NCBI RefSeq assembly: GCF_017813395.1
Contig: NZ_JAGIZB010000026.1
Coordinates: forward strand, 1-59,114
DNA: 59,114 nt
DNA from: Pararoseomonas baculiformis
GTDB taxonomy: Bacteria > Pseudomonadota > Alphaproteobacteria > Acetobacterales > Acetobacteraceae
Direction: 5' to 3'
The notes beneath the pieces are model-generated. The model was not told the origin of the DNA. It did no database searches and saw only the letters and a list, made by a program, of their open reading frames with translations. A program made the position numbers and the translations under genes. Of the stretch, positions 43,992 to 51,583 are shown in pieces (position 1 is the stretch's first letter; every line of letters begins with the position of its first letter).

Positions 43992-44045
43992 GCCGTCGGA
44001 CGGAAACGGAAGAATGGGAGCACTCCTGGTTCTGGTTGGTCCAAA

Positions 44046-44074
44046 GGGGCAGCCGCCCTGCAGGCGGCCGCCCC
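44046..44074 (-). terminator. Hairpin after the manganese catalase gene
   Basis: GGGGC-A-GCCGCC and GGCGGC-C-GCCCC form an 11-bp stem with one internal mismatch around a 5-base loop. On the minus strand it is followed by TTTGG. It lies 20 bases past the catalase stop. Confidence 0.6.
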
Positions 44075-44093
44075 GATGCTGGCTAGGCCCCGT

Positions 44094-44954
44094 TCAACGG
44101 GCCGTGGTCCCCATGGCGCCGGACGGCGGGGTTGTGGTGGTCTGCTCCGTCTGCGCGCCCCCATCGGGGCGGGCCGGGGCGAGCTGCGGAACCTCGCCGA
44201 GCGGCTTCGAGACCATCGCCTCGAACTGGCCCTTGCCGTCGAGGGAGGGCCCGGTGGTCCAGCGGCCTTCGGGCGAGATGCCGTCCGCGCTGTGGACAAA
44301 GAAGGCGTAGGCGAACTCGCCCTTCTCCTGCTCCTGCGGGAAGCTGTTCGGGATGGGAAGCGCGTCGCTGCCGCCCAGCTCCTCGATCACGGCGAGCCAT
44401 TGCTGCTGGTGCATCGTGTCCCGCGCGATGAGGAAGGAGAGCATGTCCTTCATGCCGGGATCATCGGTCATGCCGTGCAGGCGCACCGCCAGGGCGCGCC
44501 CCGTCGATTCCGCGGCCACGTTCGCATACATGTCGGCGGCCAGGTTGCCGCTGGCATAGACATGGCTGGCGTTGAACGGCACGCCGTTGCAGTTCTCCGG
44601 CGTGGCGGCCAGGCCGGTTGAGAGGATATGGCGCAGGTTCATGCCGTTCAGCACGGCGCCGGCGATCGGATCGCTGGACACCTGCTCCTGGAAGGAGAGC
44701 GGCGCCCCCTCAAGGTTCAGGGCGACGGCGGTCGCCAGCATCTCGACATGGCCGATCTCCTCGGTGCCGGTGTTGAGGAGCATGTCGCGGTACTTCATCG
44801 GACCCCGGGCACCCCAGGACTGGAAGAGGTACTGGAGCATGACGCGAATCTCACCCTCGACACCGCCGATCGCCTGCTGCAAGGCGCGGGCGAAGACGGG
44901 ATTGGGCTTGTCAACGCGAACAGGATACTGGAGGCGAGGCGTCGAGAAAAACAT
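44094..44954 (-). CDS. Manganese (non-haem) catalase
   Basis: A 286-residue ferritin-like enzyme that breaks down hydrogen peroxide. All five manganese ligands of the family are in place: Glu35 (GGVEGEIRVM), Glu66 and His69 (GTEEIGHVEML), Glu149 (AAESTGR) and His182 (RDTMHQQQW), spaced as in characterised dimanganese catalases. The C-terminal tail is rich in Thr and Pro. AAGGAAG is the ribosome site, nine bases before ATG. It is in the same direction as the glycan operon but separated by 102 bases and a hairpin, so it is likely a separate unit. Confidence 0.93.
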   Translation of the reverse strand: MFFSTPRLQYPVRVDKPNPVFARALQQAIGGVEGEIRVMLQYLFQSWGARGPMKYRDMLLNTGTEEIGHVEMLATAVALNLEGAPLSFQEQVSSDPIAGAVLNGMNLRHILSTGLAATPENCNGVPFNASHVYASGNLAADMYANVAAESTGRALAVRLHGMTDDPGMKDMLSFLIARDTMHQQQWLAVIEELGGSDALPIPNSFPQEQEKGEFAYAFFVHSADGISPEGRWTTGPSLDGKGQFEAMVSKPLGEVPQLAPARPDGGAQTEQTTTTPPSGAMGTTAR

Positions 44955-45296
44955 CTAAAGCGCTTCCTTATGCCCTGGCAGGGTTTGCCTGCCTCCTAAC
45001 TCGACTCTCCTTCCCGAGGTTTCCACGAGCACGCCAACGAGGGCACACGCCGCCTTGACCTGTCCCGCACCGTGGAACATCCCACGCGGCGACGACAAGC
45101 CCCGGCCCGCTCACGCTTTGCGGAGAACATGGTCTCCGCCTTCAACAATATGACAATGCCGCACCGACAGCGCATTTAACCCATGTTTAGTTTCATGCCC
45201 TTTTCGGAATCTCTGCCACTCATCCAACCGCCCCGTTGATGGCGCGTTCGAAAGGTCTCGGTGGAAGATCCACCAGATCCCCGGAGCACGAGACGA
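44955..45296. promoter_or_regulatory. Divergent intergenic region between manganese catalase and DUF892 genes
   Basis: These 342 bases carry no gene I can support. They hold the catalase leader with a small hairpin (GGCAGG/CCTGCC at 44977-44993), a middle stretch without clear structure, and an AT-richer part at 45140-45215 with the CtrA-like site 45176-45190. It probably carries promoters for both stress-type genes. Confidence 0.5.
45176..45190 (+). promoter_or_regulatory. CtrA-like site TTAA-N7-TTAG before the DUF892 pair
   Basis: TTAACCCATGTTTAG differs from TTAA-N7-TTAA at one base and shares the TTAAC-N4-GTTTAG pattern with the site before the giant RTX gene. It is 107 bases upstream of the start at 45297. 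Confidence 0.4.
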
Positions 45297-45800
45297 ATGA
45301 GCGTATTGCGCGCGATGCTGGTCGACCAGCTGAAGGACGCCTACAGCGCCGAGAAGCAGGCGATCCAGGCGATGAAGCGGACGCTTCGCAAGGCCACGGA
45401 CGAGAAGCTGAAGCAGGGCATCGAGGCCCATATCGCCCAGACCGAGGAGCAGCGCGACCGCGTTGAGCAGGCGCTGGACAAGATGGGTGCCCGCCCCGGC
45501 CGCAAGGTGTGCGAGGCGATGCGCGGCCTGGTCGAGGAGGCCACGCATGAGATGGAGGACCAGGAGAAGGGTCCGGTGATGGACCTGGTGATCGTGGCCA
45601 GCCAGCAGCGGATGGAACATTACGAGATCGCTGCCTATGGCACCATGGCGGAGCTGGCCAAGGCCATGGGGGAAAAGGAGGTGGCCAGCCTCCTCGCCCA
45701 GACCCTCGCCGAGGAGAAGGCGCAGGACGAGGCCCTGACCAAGGTGACGCGTGCCAGCATCCTCCCGGCCGCGCTCAAGATGGAGGCGGAGGAGGGCTAG
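45297..45800 (+). CDS. DUF892 (YciE-like) ferritin-like protein
   Basis: A 167-residue all-helical protein. It starts MSVLRAMLVDQLKDAYSAEKQ; later QTEEQRDRVEQALDKMG and QQRMEHYEIAAYGTMAELA supply the Glu/His pattern of the YciE/DUF892 branch of ferritin-like proteins. Family members respond to osmotic and general stress, with unproven metal chemistry. It is 54 bases before a paralogue and divergent from a manganese catalase, so the set is probably a stress regulon. Confidence 0.9.
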   Translation: MSVLRAMLVDQLKDAYSAEKQAIQAMKRTLRKATDEKLKQGIEAHIAQTEEQRDRVEQALDKMGARPGRKVCEAMRGLVEEATHEMEDQEKGPVMDLVIVASQQRMEHYEIAAYGTMAELAKAMGEKEVASLLAQTLAEEKAQDEALTKVTRASILPAALKMEAEEG

Positions 45801-45854
45801 CCGGAAGGCGGAGCCTCCCCAACTCACCCGAACACTGAGGACCGGAGAAGACTG

Positions 45855-46364
45855 ATGCAGGAAAGTGCCCGCGACATCTACATCACCGGGCTGGTGAATG
45901 CCCGTGCGCTGGAAACCCAGGCGATCGAACTGCTTTCGCGGCAGGTGGAGCGCCTGGAGAACTACCCCGAGGTCGAGCAGGCCCTGCGCCGCCACATCAC
46001 CGAGAGCGAGCAGCAGCGTACCCGGCTGGATGAGATCCTGGAGAGCCTGGGCACGTCCAACTCCAGCGTGAAGGACTTCATCACGGGCCTGATGGGCAAC
46101 ATGGCCGCACTGGCCCACGCGCCCATGCAGGATGAGATCCTGAAGAACACCTTCGCCAACTACGCCTTCGAGCATTTCGAGATCGCCTCCTACAAGGGCC
46201 TGCTCGTGCTCGCGGACATGGCCGGCGATGCCCGTGCCCCCACCGCGCTGCGCCAGTCGCTGCAGGAGGAGGAGCGGATGGCGCAGTGGTGCGCCGACAA
46301 TCTTGAGCCGACCGTGCGCAAGTTCGTGATGCGCGCCGGCCAGGGCTCGACGGCCGGCATCTGA
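45855..46364 (+). CDS. Second DUF892 (YciE-like) ferritin-like protein
   Basis: A 169-residue paralogue of the preceding gene. It begins MQESARDIYITGLVNARALE and has ESEQQRTRLDEILESLG and YAFEHFEIASYKGLLVLAD, matching the DUF892 helices. Sequence identity with its neighbour is low outside these motifs, so the duplication is old or the two are functionally distinct. GGAGAAG is well placed before ATG. Together they may form a hetero-oligomer (inference). Confidence 0.9.
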   Translation: MQESARDIYITGLVNARALETQAIELLSRQVERLENYPEVEQALRRHITESEQQRTRLDEILESLGTSNSSVKDFITGLMGNMAALAHAPMQDEILKNTFANYAFEHFEIASYKGLLVLADMAGDARAPTALRQSLQEEERMAQWCADNLEPTVRKFVMRAGQGSTAGI

Positions 46365-46390
46365 ACGGCCTATTCCAGAGTAGCTGCTGC

Positions 46391-46439
46391 GGGGCGTCCC
46401 GCGCTGGTCCTTTCCGGTGAAAGGCCAGCGGGGCGCCCC
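46391..46439 (+). terminator. Composite intrinsic terminator after the DUF892 pair
   Basis: GGGGCG...CGCTGG pairs with CCAGCG...CGCCCC with a small bulge, and an inner CCTTT/AAAGG stem sits inside. It is followed by TTCTTTCTCT, the best T-rich tract among the hairpins in this window. It starts 27 bases after the stop. Confidence 0.75.
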
Positions 46440-46469
46440 TTCTTTCTCTGCGCTGGAGGCGTATCGCGC

Positions 46470-47957
46470 GTGGCCGACGGCTTTGTGCAGGTTTCGCAGG
46501 ACGCTGAGTCAACCTCCTTCAGGACAGGCCAACAACAGGACGGTGGGGCGGCATCGCTTCCCTGGATCCTGCGCGCGCCGGGCGTGCCCTACTTCACGAC
46601 CGGGGACGGCGAAGCCTGGACACCGATCGGGCAGAACGACGCCATCACCTGGCCCGAACTGGCCGGGCTGTTCCGGCGGCGGGACCTTGAGAGTGTCGAG
46701 CAGCATATCCGGCAGTTGCGCGAGAAGGGCGTGACCTGCCTGCGGCTGATGCTGGAATACGCGCATACCGAGCACCGCTATCTCGAGCGGCCGGCCGGGC
46801 GCTTCGTGCCCGCCATGGTGCAGCTCTGGGATGATCTCTTCGCCATCTGCGAGCGCACGGGCATGCGCATCCTGCTGACGCCGCTGGACACCTTCTTCAC
46901 CTGGATCCGCTGGAGCAAGCACCCCTACAACCAGGCGAATGGCGGCCCCTGCGCGGACCGCACGCAACTGATGATCTGCCCCGCCACGCGCGAGCTCCTG
47001 AAGGCCCGCCTGGCCTTCGCGACCGAGCGCTGGGGCGGGAGCGGCGTGATCTTCGCCTGGGACCTGTGGAACGAGATGCATCCGGCCCAGGCGGGCAACC
47101 AGCCCAACGCCTTCGCCGAGTTCATCGACGATGTCAGCCCCTTCCTGCGCGACCTGGAGCTGCGGCTGCATGGCCGCGCGCATCTGCAATGCGTCTCCGT
47201 CTTCGGCCCCGAGCTGATCTGGAAGCCCTGGATCGTGGAGCCGATCATGCGGCACCCGCTGCTCGACTTCGCGAACAGCCATTTCTACGAGGAAGGCACG
47301 ATCGACGACCCGCGGGACACGTTGGCGCCCGCCCTCAGCGCCGCGCGCCTGACGCGCGAAGCGCTCGCCGAAATCCGTGACCTCCGTCCCTTCTTCGATT
47401 CCGAGCACGGGCCGATCCACGCCTTCAAGGACCGGCACCGGAACCTTCCCGAGGCGTTCGACGACGAGTATTTCCGGCACATCCAATGGGCGCATCTGGC
47501 CTCCGGTGGCGCGGGCGGCGGCATGCGCTGGCCGAACCGCCGCCCGCATGTGCTGACCCCGGGGATGCGGGAGGCGCAGAAGGCACTGGCCGCCTTCCTG
47601 CCGCGGATCGACTGGCTTCGCTTCCGCCGCCGCAACCTGAACGCGGAGATCGCCGTCGAGGAAGGCGCCGTGCATGCGGTGGGCTGCGGTGACGAGGCGC
47701 AGGCGCTGCTCTGGGTCGTGCGCTCCCGTCTCGGGCCGGCGCAAGGTGGGCTGCGCCGCGTGGACGGTGCGGGCGAACTGCGCGCCACGATCCGCGTCCC
47801 CGGCCTGGCGCCAGGCCGCTATGCCGCGACGCTCTGGCATACGCGCGCGGGGCAGGAGATCGGCCAGCAGGCGGGCGTGGCGGATGATACGGGCCTGCGC
47901 CTGACCCTCACCCTTGCCGGCCCGGATGTGGCCATCGCCATCCGTGCGGCCGGCTGA
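46470..47957 (+). CDS. Cellulase/mannanase-like glycoside hydrolase (GH5-type barrel)
   Basis: A 495-residue protein from GTG at 46470. It is a TIM-barrel hydrolase: GVTCLRLMLEYAHTEHRYLE, MRILLTPLDTFFTWIRW, acid/base Glu202 in FAWDLWNEMHP, and nucleophile Glu312 in PFFDSEHGPIH. A beta-rich C-terminal region of about 110 residues follows. There is no signal peptide, which is unusual for a polysaccharide-degrading GH5 and suggests an intracellular or non-classical role. With the GH1-like gene it is the second unexported glycosidase in the glycan/stress block. Confidence 0.82.
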   Translation: MADGFVQVSQDAESTSFRTGQQQDGGAASLPWILRAPGVPYFTTGDGEAWTPIGQNDAITWPELAGLFRRRDLESVEQHIRQLREKGVTCLRLMLEYAHTEHRYLERPAGRFVPAMVQLWDDLFAICERTGMRILLTPLDTFFTWIRWSKHPYNQANGGPCADRTQLMICPATRELLKARLAFATERWGGSGVIFAWDLWNEMHPAQAGNQPNAFAEFIDDVSPFLRDLELRLHGRAHLQCVSVFGPELIWKPWIVEPIMRHPLLDFANSHFYEEGTIDDPRDTLAPALSAARLTREALAEIRDLRPFFDSEHGPIHAFKDRHRNLPEAFDDEYFRHIQWAHLASGGAGGGMRWPNRRPHVLTPGMREAQKALAAFLPRIDWLRFRRRNLNAEIAVEEGAVHAVGCGDEAQALLWVVRSRLGPAQGGLRRVDGAGELRATIRVPGLAPGRYAATLWHTRAGQEIGQQAGVADDTGLRLTLTLAGPDVAIAIRAAG

Positions 47958-47963
47958 AGGGCC

Positions 47964-49001
47964 TCAGCCCGCCCGCGGCATCGGCCAGGTGTCGGAAAGC
48001 CTGTAGCCGCCCGGATAGGGATCGGAGGGGTCCAGCATCTGCTGGTGCGTCCCCGTGATCCAGGCCTGGCCGGCGATCACGGGGATGATGGCGGGGCGGC
48101 CGCCCAGCTTCGTCTCCTCCGCGATCCGGCAGTGGAAGGTCGAACCGATGATCGAATGGGCGGTGTAGCGCTCCCCGGTCCGCATGCGCCCCTTGGCGTG
48201 AAGCACCGCCATGCGGGCGGAGCATCCGGTGCCGGTCGGCGAGCGGTCCACCTTCCCCGGTCGGATCGCCACCGCATTGGCGCCGGTGAGCACCCCGTCC
48301 TTCTCCTCCAGCGGCCCCGCCATCTGGCAGAAGGAGATGTGGTTCCAGCCCGGATTGGTCGGATGGGTGAAACCGAGCTGCTCATTGGCGGCGGCGGTGA
48401 TCCTCACGCCGGTTTCGGCAATGTCGCGCGCCTCGTCCGGCGTGATGGCGAAGCCCAGCGCGCGCGCATCGGTGATGACGAAGCTGTCCCCTCCATAGGC
48501 CGTGTCCACGGTGAGGGTGCCGATCCCCGCCACCTCGATCACCGCATCCAGCTTCCCCGCGAAGGACGGCACGTTGCGCACGCTGACGCGCTCCGCCTTG
48601 CCGTCGCGGCAGGTGGCGGTCACCTCCACGATGCCGCCGGGCGCTTCCAGCACCAGCCGCGTCTCGGGCTCCTGCATCGGCACGAGCCCGGTTTCCAGCA
48701 GCACGGTTGCCACACAGATGGAGTTCGAACCGGACATGGGCGGCGTGTCCGCGGGCTCCATGATGATCCAGCCCGTGCAGGCGCGGGGGTCCTTGGGCGG
48801 CACCAGCAGGTTCACATGCCGGAACACGCCGCCGCGCGGCTCGTTCAGCATGAAGTTTCGCAGCACCTCGTCCCGCGCGATGAAGCGGGACTGCTCCCAG
48901 ATCGTCTCGCCCGGGGGCGGCAGCACCCCGCCCACGATCACGTCGCCCACCTCGCCCTCGGCGTGGCAGGAGACGACATGGATCACCTTTGTGCTCCGCA
49001 T
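47964..49001 (-). CDS. Proline racemase-superfamily enzyme, Ser/Cys type (hydroxyproline epimerase or 3-hydroxyproline dehydratase)
   Basis: A 345-residue enzyme. The first catalytic position is Ser90 in [11 protein letters not shown], where proline racemase and 4-hydroxyproline 2-epimerase have Cys; the second is Cys260 in [11 protein letters not shown]. Other family motifs are [24 protein letters not shown] and [12 protein letters not shown]. Cys/Cys enzymes are racemases or epimerases and Cys/Thr enzymes are trans-3-hydroxy-L-proline dehydratases; Ser/Cys forms are less well defined, and either activity is possible. The gene is 10 bases after a pyrroline-2-carboxylate reductase-type gene, which favours the dehydratase reading (product pyrroline-2-carboxylate). 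Convergent with the GH5-like gene, 6 bases apart. Confidence 0.85.
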   Translation of the reverse strand: MRSTKVIHVVSCHAEGEVGDVIVGGVLPPPGETIWEQSRFIARDEVLRNFMLNEPRGGVFRHVNLLVPPKDPRACTGWIIMEPADTPPMSGSNSICVATVLLETGLVPMQEPETRLVLEAPGGIVEVTATCRDGKAERVSVRNVPSFAGKLDAVIEVAGIGTLTVDTAYGGDSFVITDARALGFAITPDEARDIAETGVRITAAANEQLGFTHPTNPGWNHISFCQMAGPLEEKDGVLTGANAVAIRPGKVDRSPTGTGCSARMAVLHAKGRMRTGERYTAHSIIGSTFHCRIAEETKLGGRPAIIPVIAGQAWITGTHQQMLDPSDPYPGGYRLSDTWPMPRAG

Positions 49002-49011
49002 CGTGCTTCCC

Positions 49012-50025
49012 TCAGGCCAGCAGGGCTTCGATATCGGCCAGCAGGGCGCGGGAGACGCGCACGCCTCCGGCTTCGGAGCGCCGCCGCGCGGCGTAGCGGC
49101 GAAGCGATGGCAGCCGCGCGCCCTGGTCGGTAATGGCCTGGAACATGGCCTCCGCCGCCTGCATCCGTCCCGCCGCGCGGTCGCCCTGGAAGCGCGCGGG
49201 GTCGATCGCGAGGATGAGCTCGCCGCCGAGCGGCGCGGCGCCCTTGCCCTCGTCCTTCGCCAGGGATTCGGCGCTGGTCATGTCCCCGATCATCGGGCCC
49301 GCGATCAGCTCGATCATGGCTGAGATGGCCGAGCCCTTGTGCCCGCCGAAGGGCAGCATGGCGCCGGCCAGCACCGCCTCGGGCGAGGTGGCCGGGTTGC
49401 CCTCGGCGTCGATGCCCCAGTTCTCCGGCAGCGGCTTTCCGGCGCGCCGGTGCAGCTCGATATCGCCGCGCGAGCTGGCGGAGGTGGCGAAGTCGAACAC
49501 GAAGGGATCCTTGCCCGGGCGCGGCCAGCCGAAGGCGAGCGGGTTCGTGCCGAAAAGCGGCTTCCTGCCGCCCGCAGGCGCCACCCAGGCATGGCTGGGC
49601 GTGCAGGCCAGCCCCACCAGCCCCTCGCGCGCCACCGCCTCCACCTCGGGCCAGAGGGCGGCGAAATGCGCGCAATCGTTCAGCGCCAGCGCCGCGATGC
49701 CGTTCGCGCGCGCCTTCTCCACCAGCGCCGGCAGCCCCGTGCGGAAGGCCAGCGGCGCGAAGCCGCCGCCCGCCTCCACCCGCACCAGGGCCGGGGCGAT
49801 GTCCCGCACCACGGGCACCGCATGGGGGTTCACCTTTCCCAGCCGCATGGTGCGCGCGACCATGATGAGGCGGTACAGGCCATGCGATCCGCCTCCGTCG
49901 CGTTCCCCGGCGAGGATCGTGTCCCGCACGGCCGGCACATGCGCATCGCCCAGGCCGAGCCCCGTCAGCACGCGCGTGATGAAATCACCCAGTTCCGCCA
50001 GCGAGAGGTGCTGCGTGTCATCCAT
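49012..50025 (-). CDS. dpkA: Ldh-family delta1-piperideine/pyrroline-2-carboxylate reductase
   Basis: A 337-residue NAD(P)H-dependent reductase of the malate/L-lactate dehydrogenase (Ldh_2) family. Family features are [13 protein letters not shown] (with the likely catalytic His48), [46 protein letters not shown] and [17 protein letters not shown], which match the DpkA branch better than malate dehydrogenase. It would reduce pyrroline-2-carboxylate to L-proline (or piperideine-2-carboxylate to pipecolate). It leads the two-gene operon with the racemase-superfamily enzyme and is divergent from hutF. A generic Ldh_2 dehydrogenase is the alternative. Confidence 0.82.
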   Translation of the reverse strand: MDDTQHLSLAELGDFITRVLTGLGLGDAHVPAVRDTILAGERDGGGSHGLYRLIMVARTMRLGKVNPHAVPVVRDIAPALVRVEAGGGFAPLAFRTGLPALVEKARANGIAALALNDCAHFAALWPEVEAVAREGLVGLACTPSHAWVAPAGGRKPLFGTNPLAFGWPRPGKDPFVFDFATSASSRGDIELHRRAGKPLPENWGIDAEGNPATSPEAVLAGAMLPFGGHKGSAISAMIELIAGPMIGDMTSAESLAKDEGKGAAPLGGELILAIDPARFQGDRAAGRMQAAEAMFQAITDQGARLPSLRRYAARRRSEAGGVRVSRALLADIEALLA

Positions 50026-50167
50026 GGCTGAAGCTCACCCCGCATCCGCTGCGCGCCGACGACCTGCATCCTGGCCGGCCGGTCCGCGCGGGAGTTCCGC
50101 ACAGGAAGGCGCCAGCGGCAAGGCGGGGCGCCTTGCCAGCGGCGGGCCGCGGAAGGACCATCCGGCC

Positions 50168-51532
50168 ATGTTCCGCAACGATGCCCGCGTGATGCTGCAC
50201 GCAAGCGCCGCCCTGCTGCCCGATGGCTGGGCGCGCGATGTCCTTCTGGCCATCGAGGCCGGGCGGATCGCCGCCGTCACGCCCGGAAGCGCCGCGCCGG
50301 CCGGGGCGGAGCGCCACGCCATCCTCGTGCCCGGCCTGCCGAACCTGCATTCCCATGCCTTCCAGCGCGCCATCGCCGGCCGCACGGAACGCCGCGGGCC
50401 GGGGGAGGACAGCTTCTGGTCCTGGCGGGACGTGATGTACCGCTCCCTCGGGCTGATAACGCCGGAGGATGTCGAGGCCATCGCCGCCATGGCCTATGTG
50501 GAGATGCTGGAATCCGGCTTCACCCGCGTGGGCGAGTTCCACTACCTGCACCACACGCCCGATGGCCGCCCCTATGACGAGCCGGCGGAGATGGCCCAGC
50601 GGATCGCCGCCGCTGCCGCGCGGACCGGGCTGCGCCTGACCCTGCTGCCCGTCTTCTACGCCCATGCCGGCTTCGGCGGGCTGCCGCCCACGGAGGGGCA
50701 ACGGCGTTTCGTCAACGGCCTGGACGGCTTCGCCCGGCTGCTGGAAGGCAGCGCCCGCGCCATCGCCCCGCTGGAAGGGGCCGGGCTGGGCGTGGCACCC
50801 CACAGCCTGCGCGCCGTGACGCCGGAGGAGCTGGCGCATGTGGCGGCCCTGCTGCCCGGCCGCCCCGTGCATATCCACGCCGCCGAGCAGCTGCGCGAGG
50901 TGGAGGATTGCCTGGCCTGGAGCGGCGCGCGCCCGGTGCAATGGCTGCTGGACCATGCCGGCCCCGATGCCCACTGGTGCCTGGTGCATGCCACCCATAT
51001 GCAGCCCGAGGAGACATCCCGCCTGGCCCGTAGCGGCGCCGTGGCGGGGCTCTGCCCGGTGACGGAGGCCAATCTCGGCGACGGCATCTTCGATGCGGGC
51101 GGCTGGATGGCCACAGGCGGCGCCTGGGGCCTTGGCACGGATTCCAACGTCTCCATCGCCGCCAATGGCGAGATGCGGATGCTGGAATACTCCCAGCGCC
51201 TGGGCCGCCAGGGCCGCAACCTGATGGCCGCCTCCCCCGGCGCCTCGACCGGCCGTGCCCTGTTCGACGCCGCCCGGGCCGGCGGGGCACGTGCCCTGGG
51301 CGAGCCCACCCCCGAGCTGCGCCCCGGCGCGCCGGCCGATCTCGTCGCGCTGCGCGGCGCCCCCGATGCAGGGAAGGACGAAGCATTGGACCGCTGGATC
51401 TTCGCCGAGGCGGACCGGGGCGTGGAGGCCGTGTGGTGCGGCGGGCGGGCCCTGGTGCGCGAGGGCCGGCATGTCGCGCGCGAGGCCGTGGCGGCACGCT
51501 ACGGGACAAGCCTGAGGCGGCTGCTGGGGTGA
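50168..51532 (+). CDS. hutF: Formimidoylglutamate deiminase
   Basis: A 454-residue amidohydrolase. It converts N-formimidoyl-L-glutamate to N-formyl-L-glutamate and ammonia in the five-step histidine degradation route. Metal ligands are His61 and His63 in PNLHSHAFQRA, a later histidine in PVHIHAAEQ, one in LVHATHM and the aspartate in LGTDSNVSI. RTERRGPGEDSFWSWRDVMY is characteristic of HutF. Length is normal. No other hut genes are in the window, so the pathway is split or the rest lies elsewhere. It is divergent from the reductase operon. Confidence 0.93.
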   Translation: MFRNDARVMLHASAALLPDGWARDVLLAIEAGRIAAVTPGSAAPAGAERHAILVPGLPNLHSHAFQRAIAGRTERRGPGEDSFWSWRDVMYRSLGLITPEDVEAIAAMAYVEMLESGFTRVGEFHYLHHTPDGRPYDEPAEMAQRIAAAAARTGLRLTLLPVFYAHAGFGGLPPTEGQRRFVNGLDGFARLLEGSARAIAPLEGAGLGVAPHSLRAVTPEELAHVAALLPGRPVHIHAAEQLREVEDCLAWSGARPVQWLLDHAGPDAHWCLVHATHMQPEETSRLARSGAVAGLCPVTEANLGDGIFDAGGWMATGGAWGLGTDSNVSIAANGEMRMLEYSQRLGRQGRNLMAASPGASTGRALFDAARAGGARALGEPTPELRPGAPADLVALRGAPDAGKDEALDRWIFAEADRGVEAVWCGGRALVREGRHVAREAVAARYGTSLRRLLG

Positions 51533-51543
51533 CAGCGCTTCGC

Positions 51544-51577
51544 GCGGCCCGGGGTGGCCGGCGCCACCCCGGGCCGC
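51544..51577. terminator. Perfect 15-bp bidirectional hairpin between hutF and putA
   Basis: GCGGCCCGGGGTGGC pairs fully with GCCACCCCGGGCCGC around a CGGC loop, 12 bases after hutF and 7 before the putA stop. CTTCCCT follows on the plus strand. It serves two convergent genes. Confidence 0.75.
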
Positions 51578-51583
51578 CTTCCC

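Noticed and set aside
44990-45025. EcfG-type stress promoter (GGAA then GTT) upstream of the manganese catalase
   Set aside because: The spacing between GGAAA and GTT is 19 rather than 16-17 bases and the first element deviates from GGAAC.
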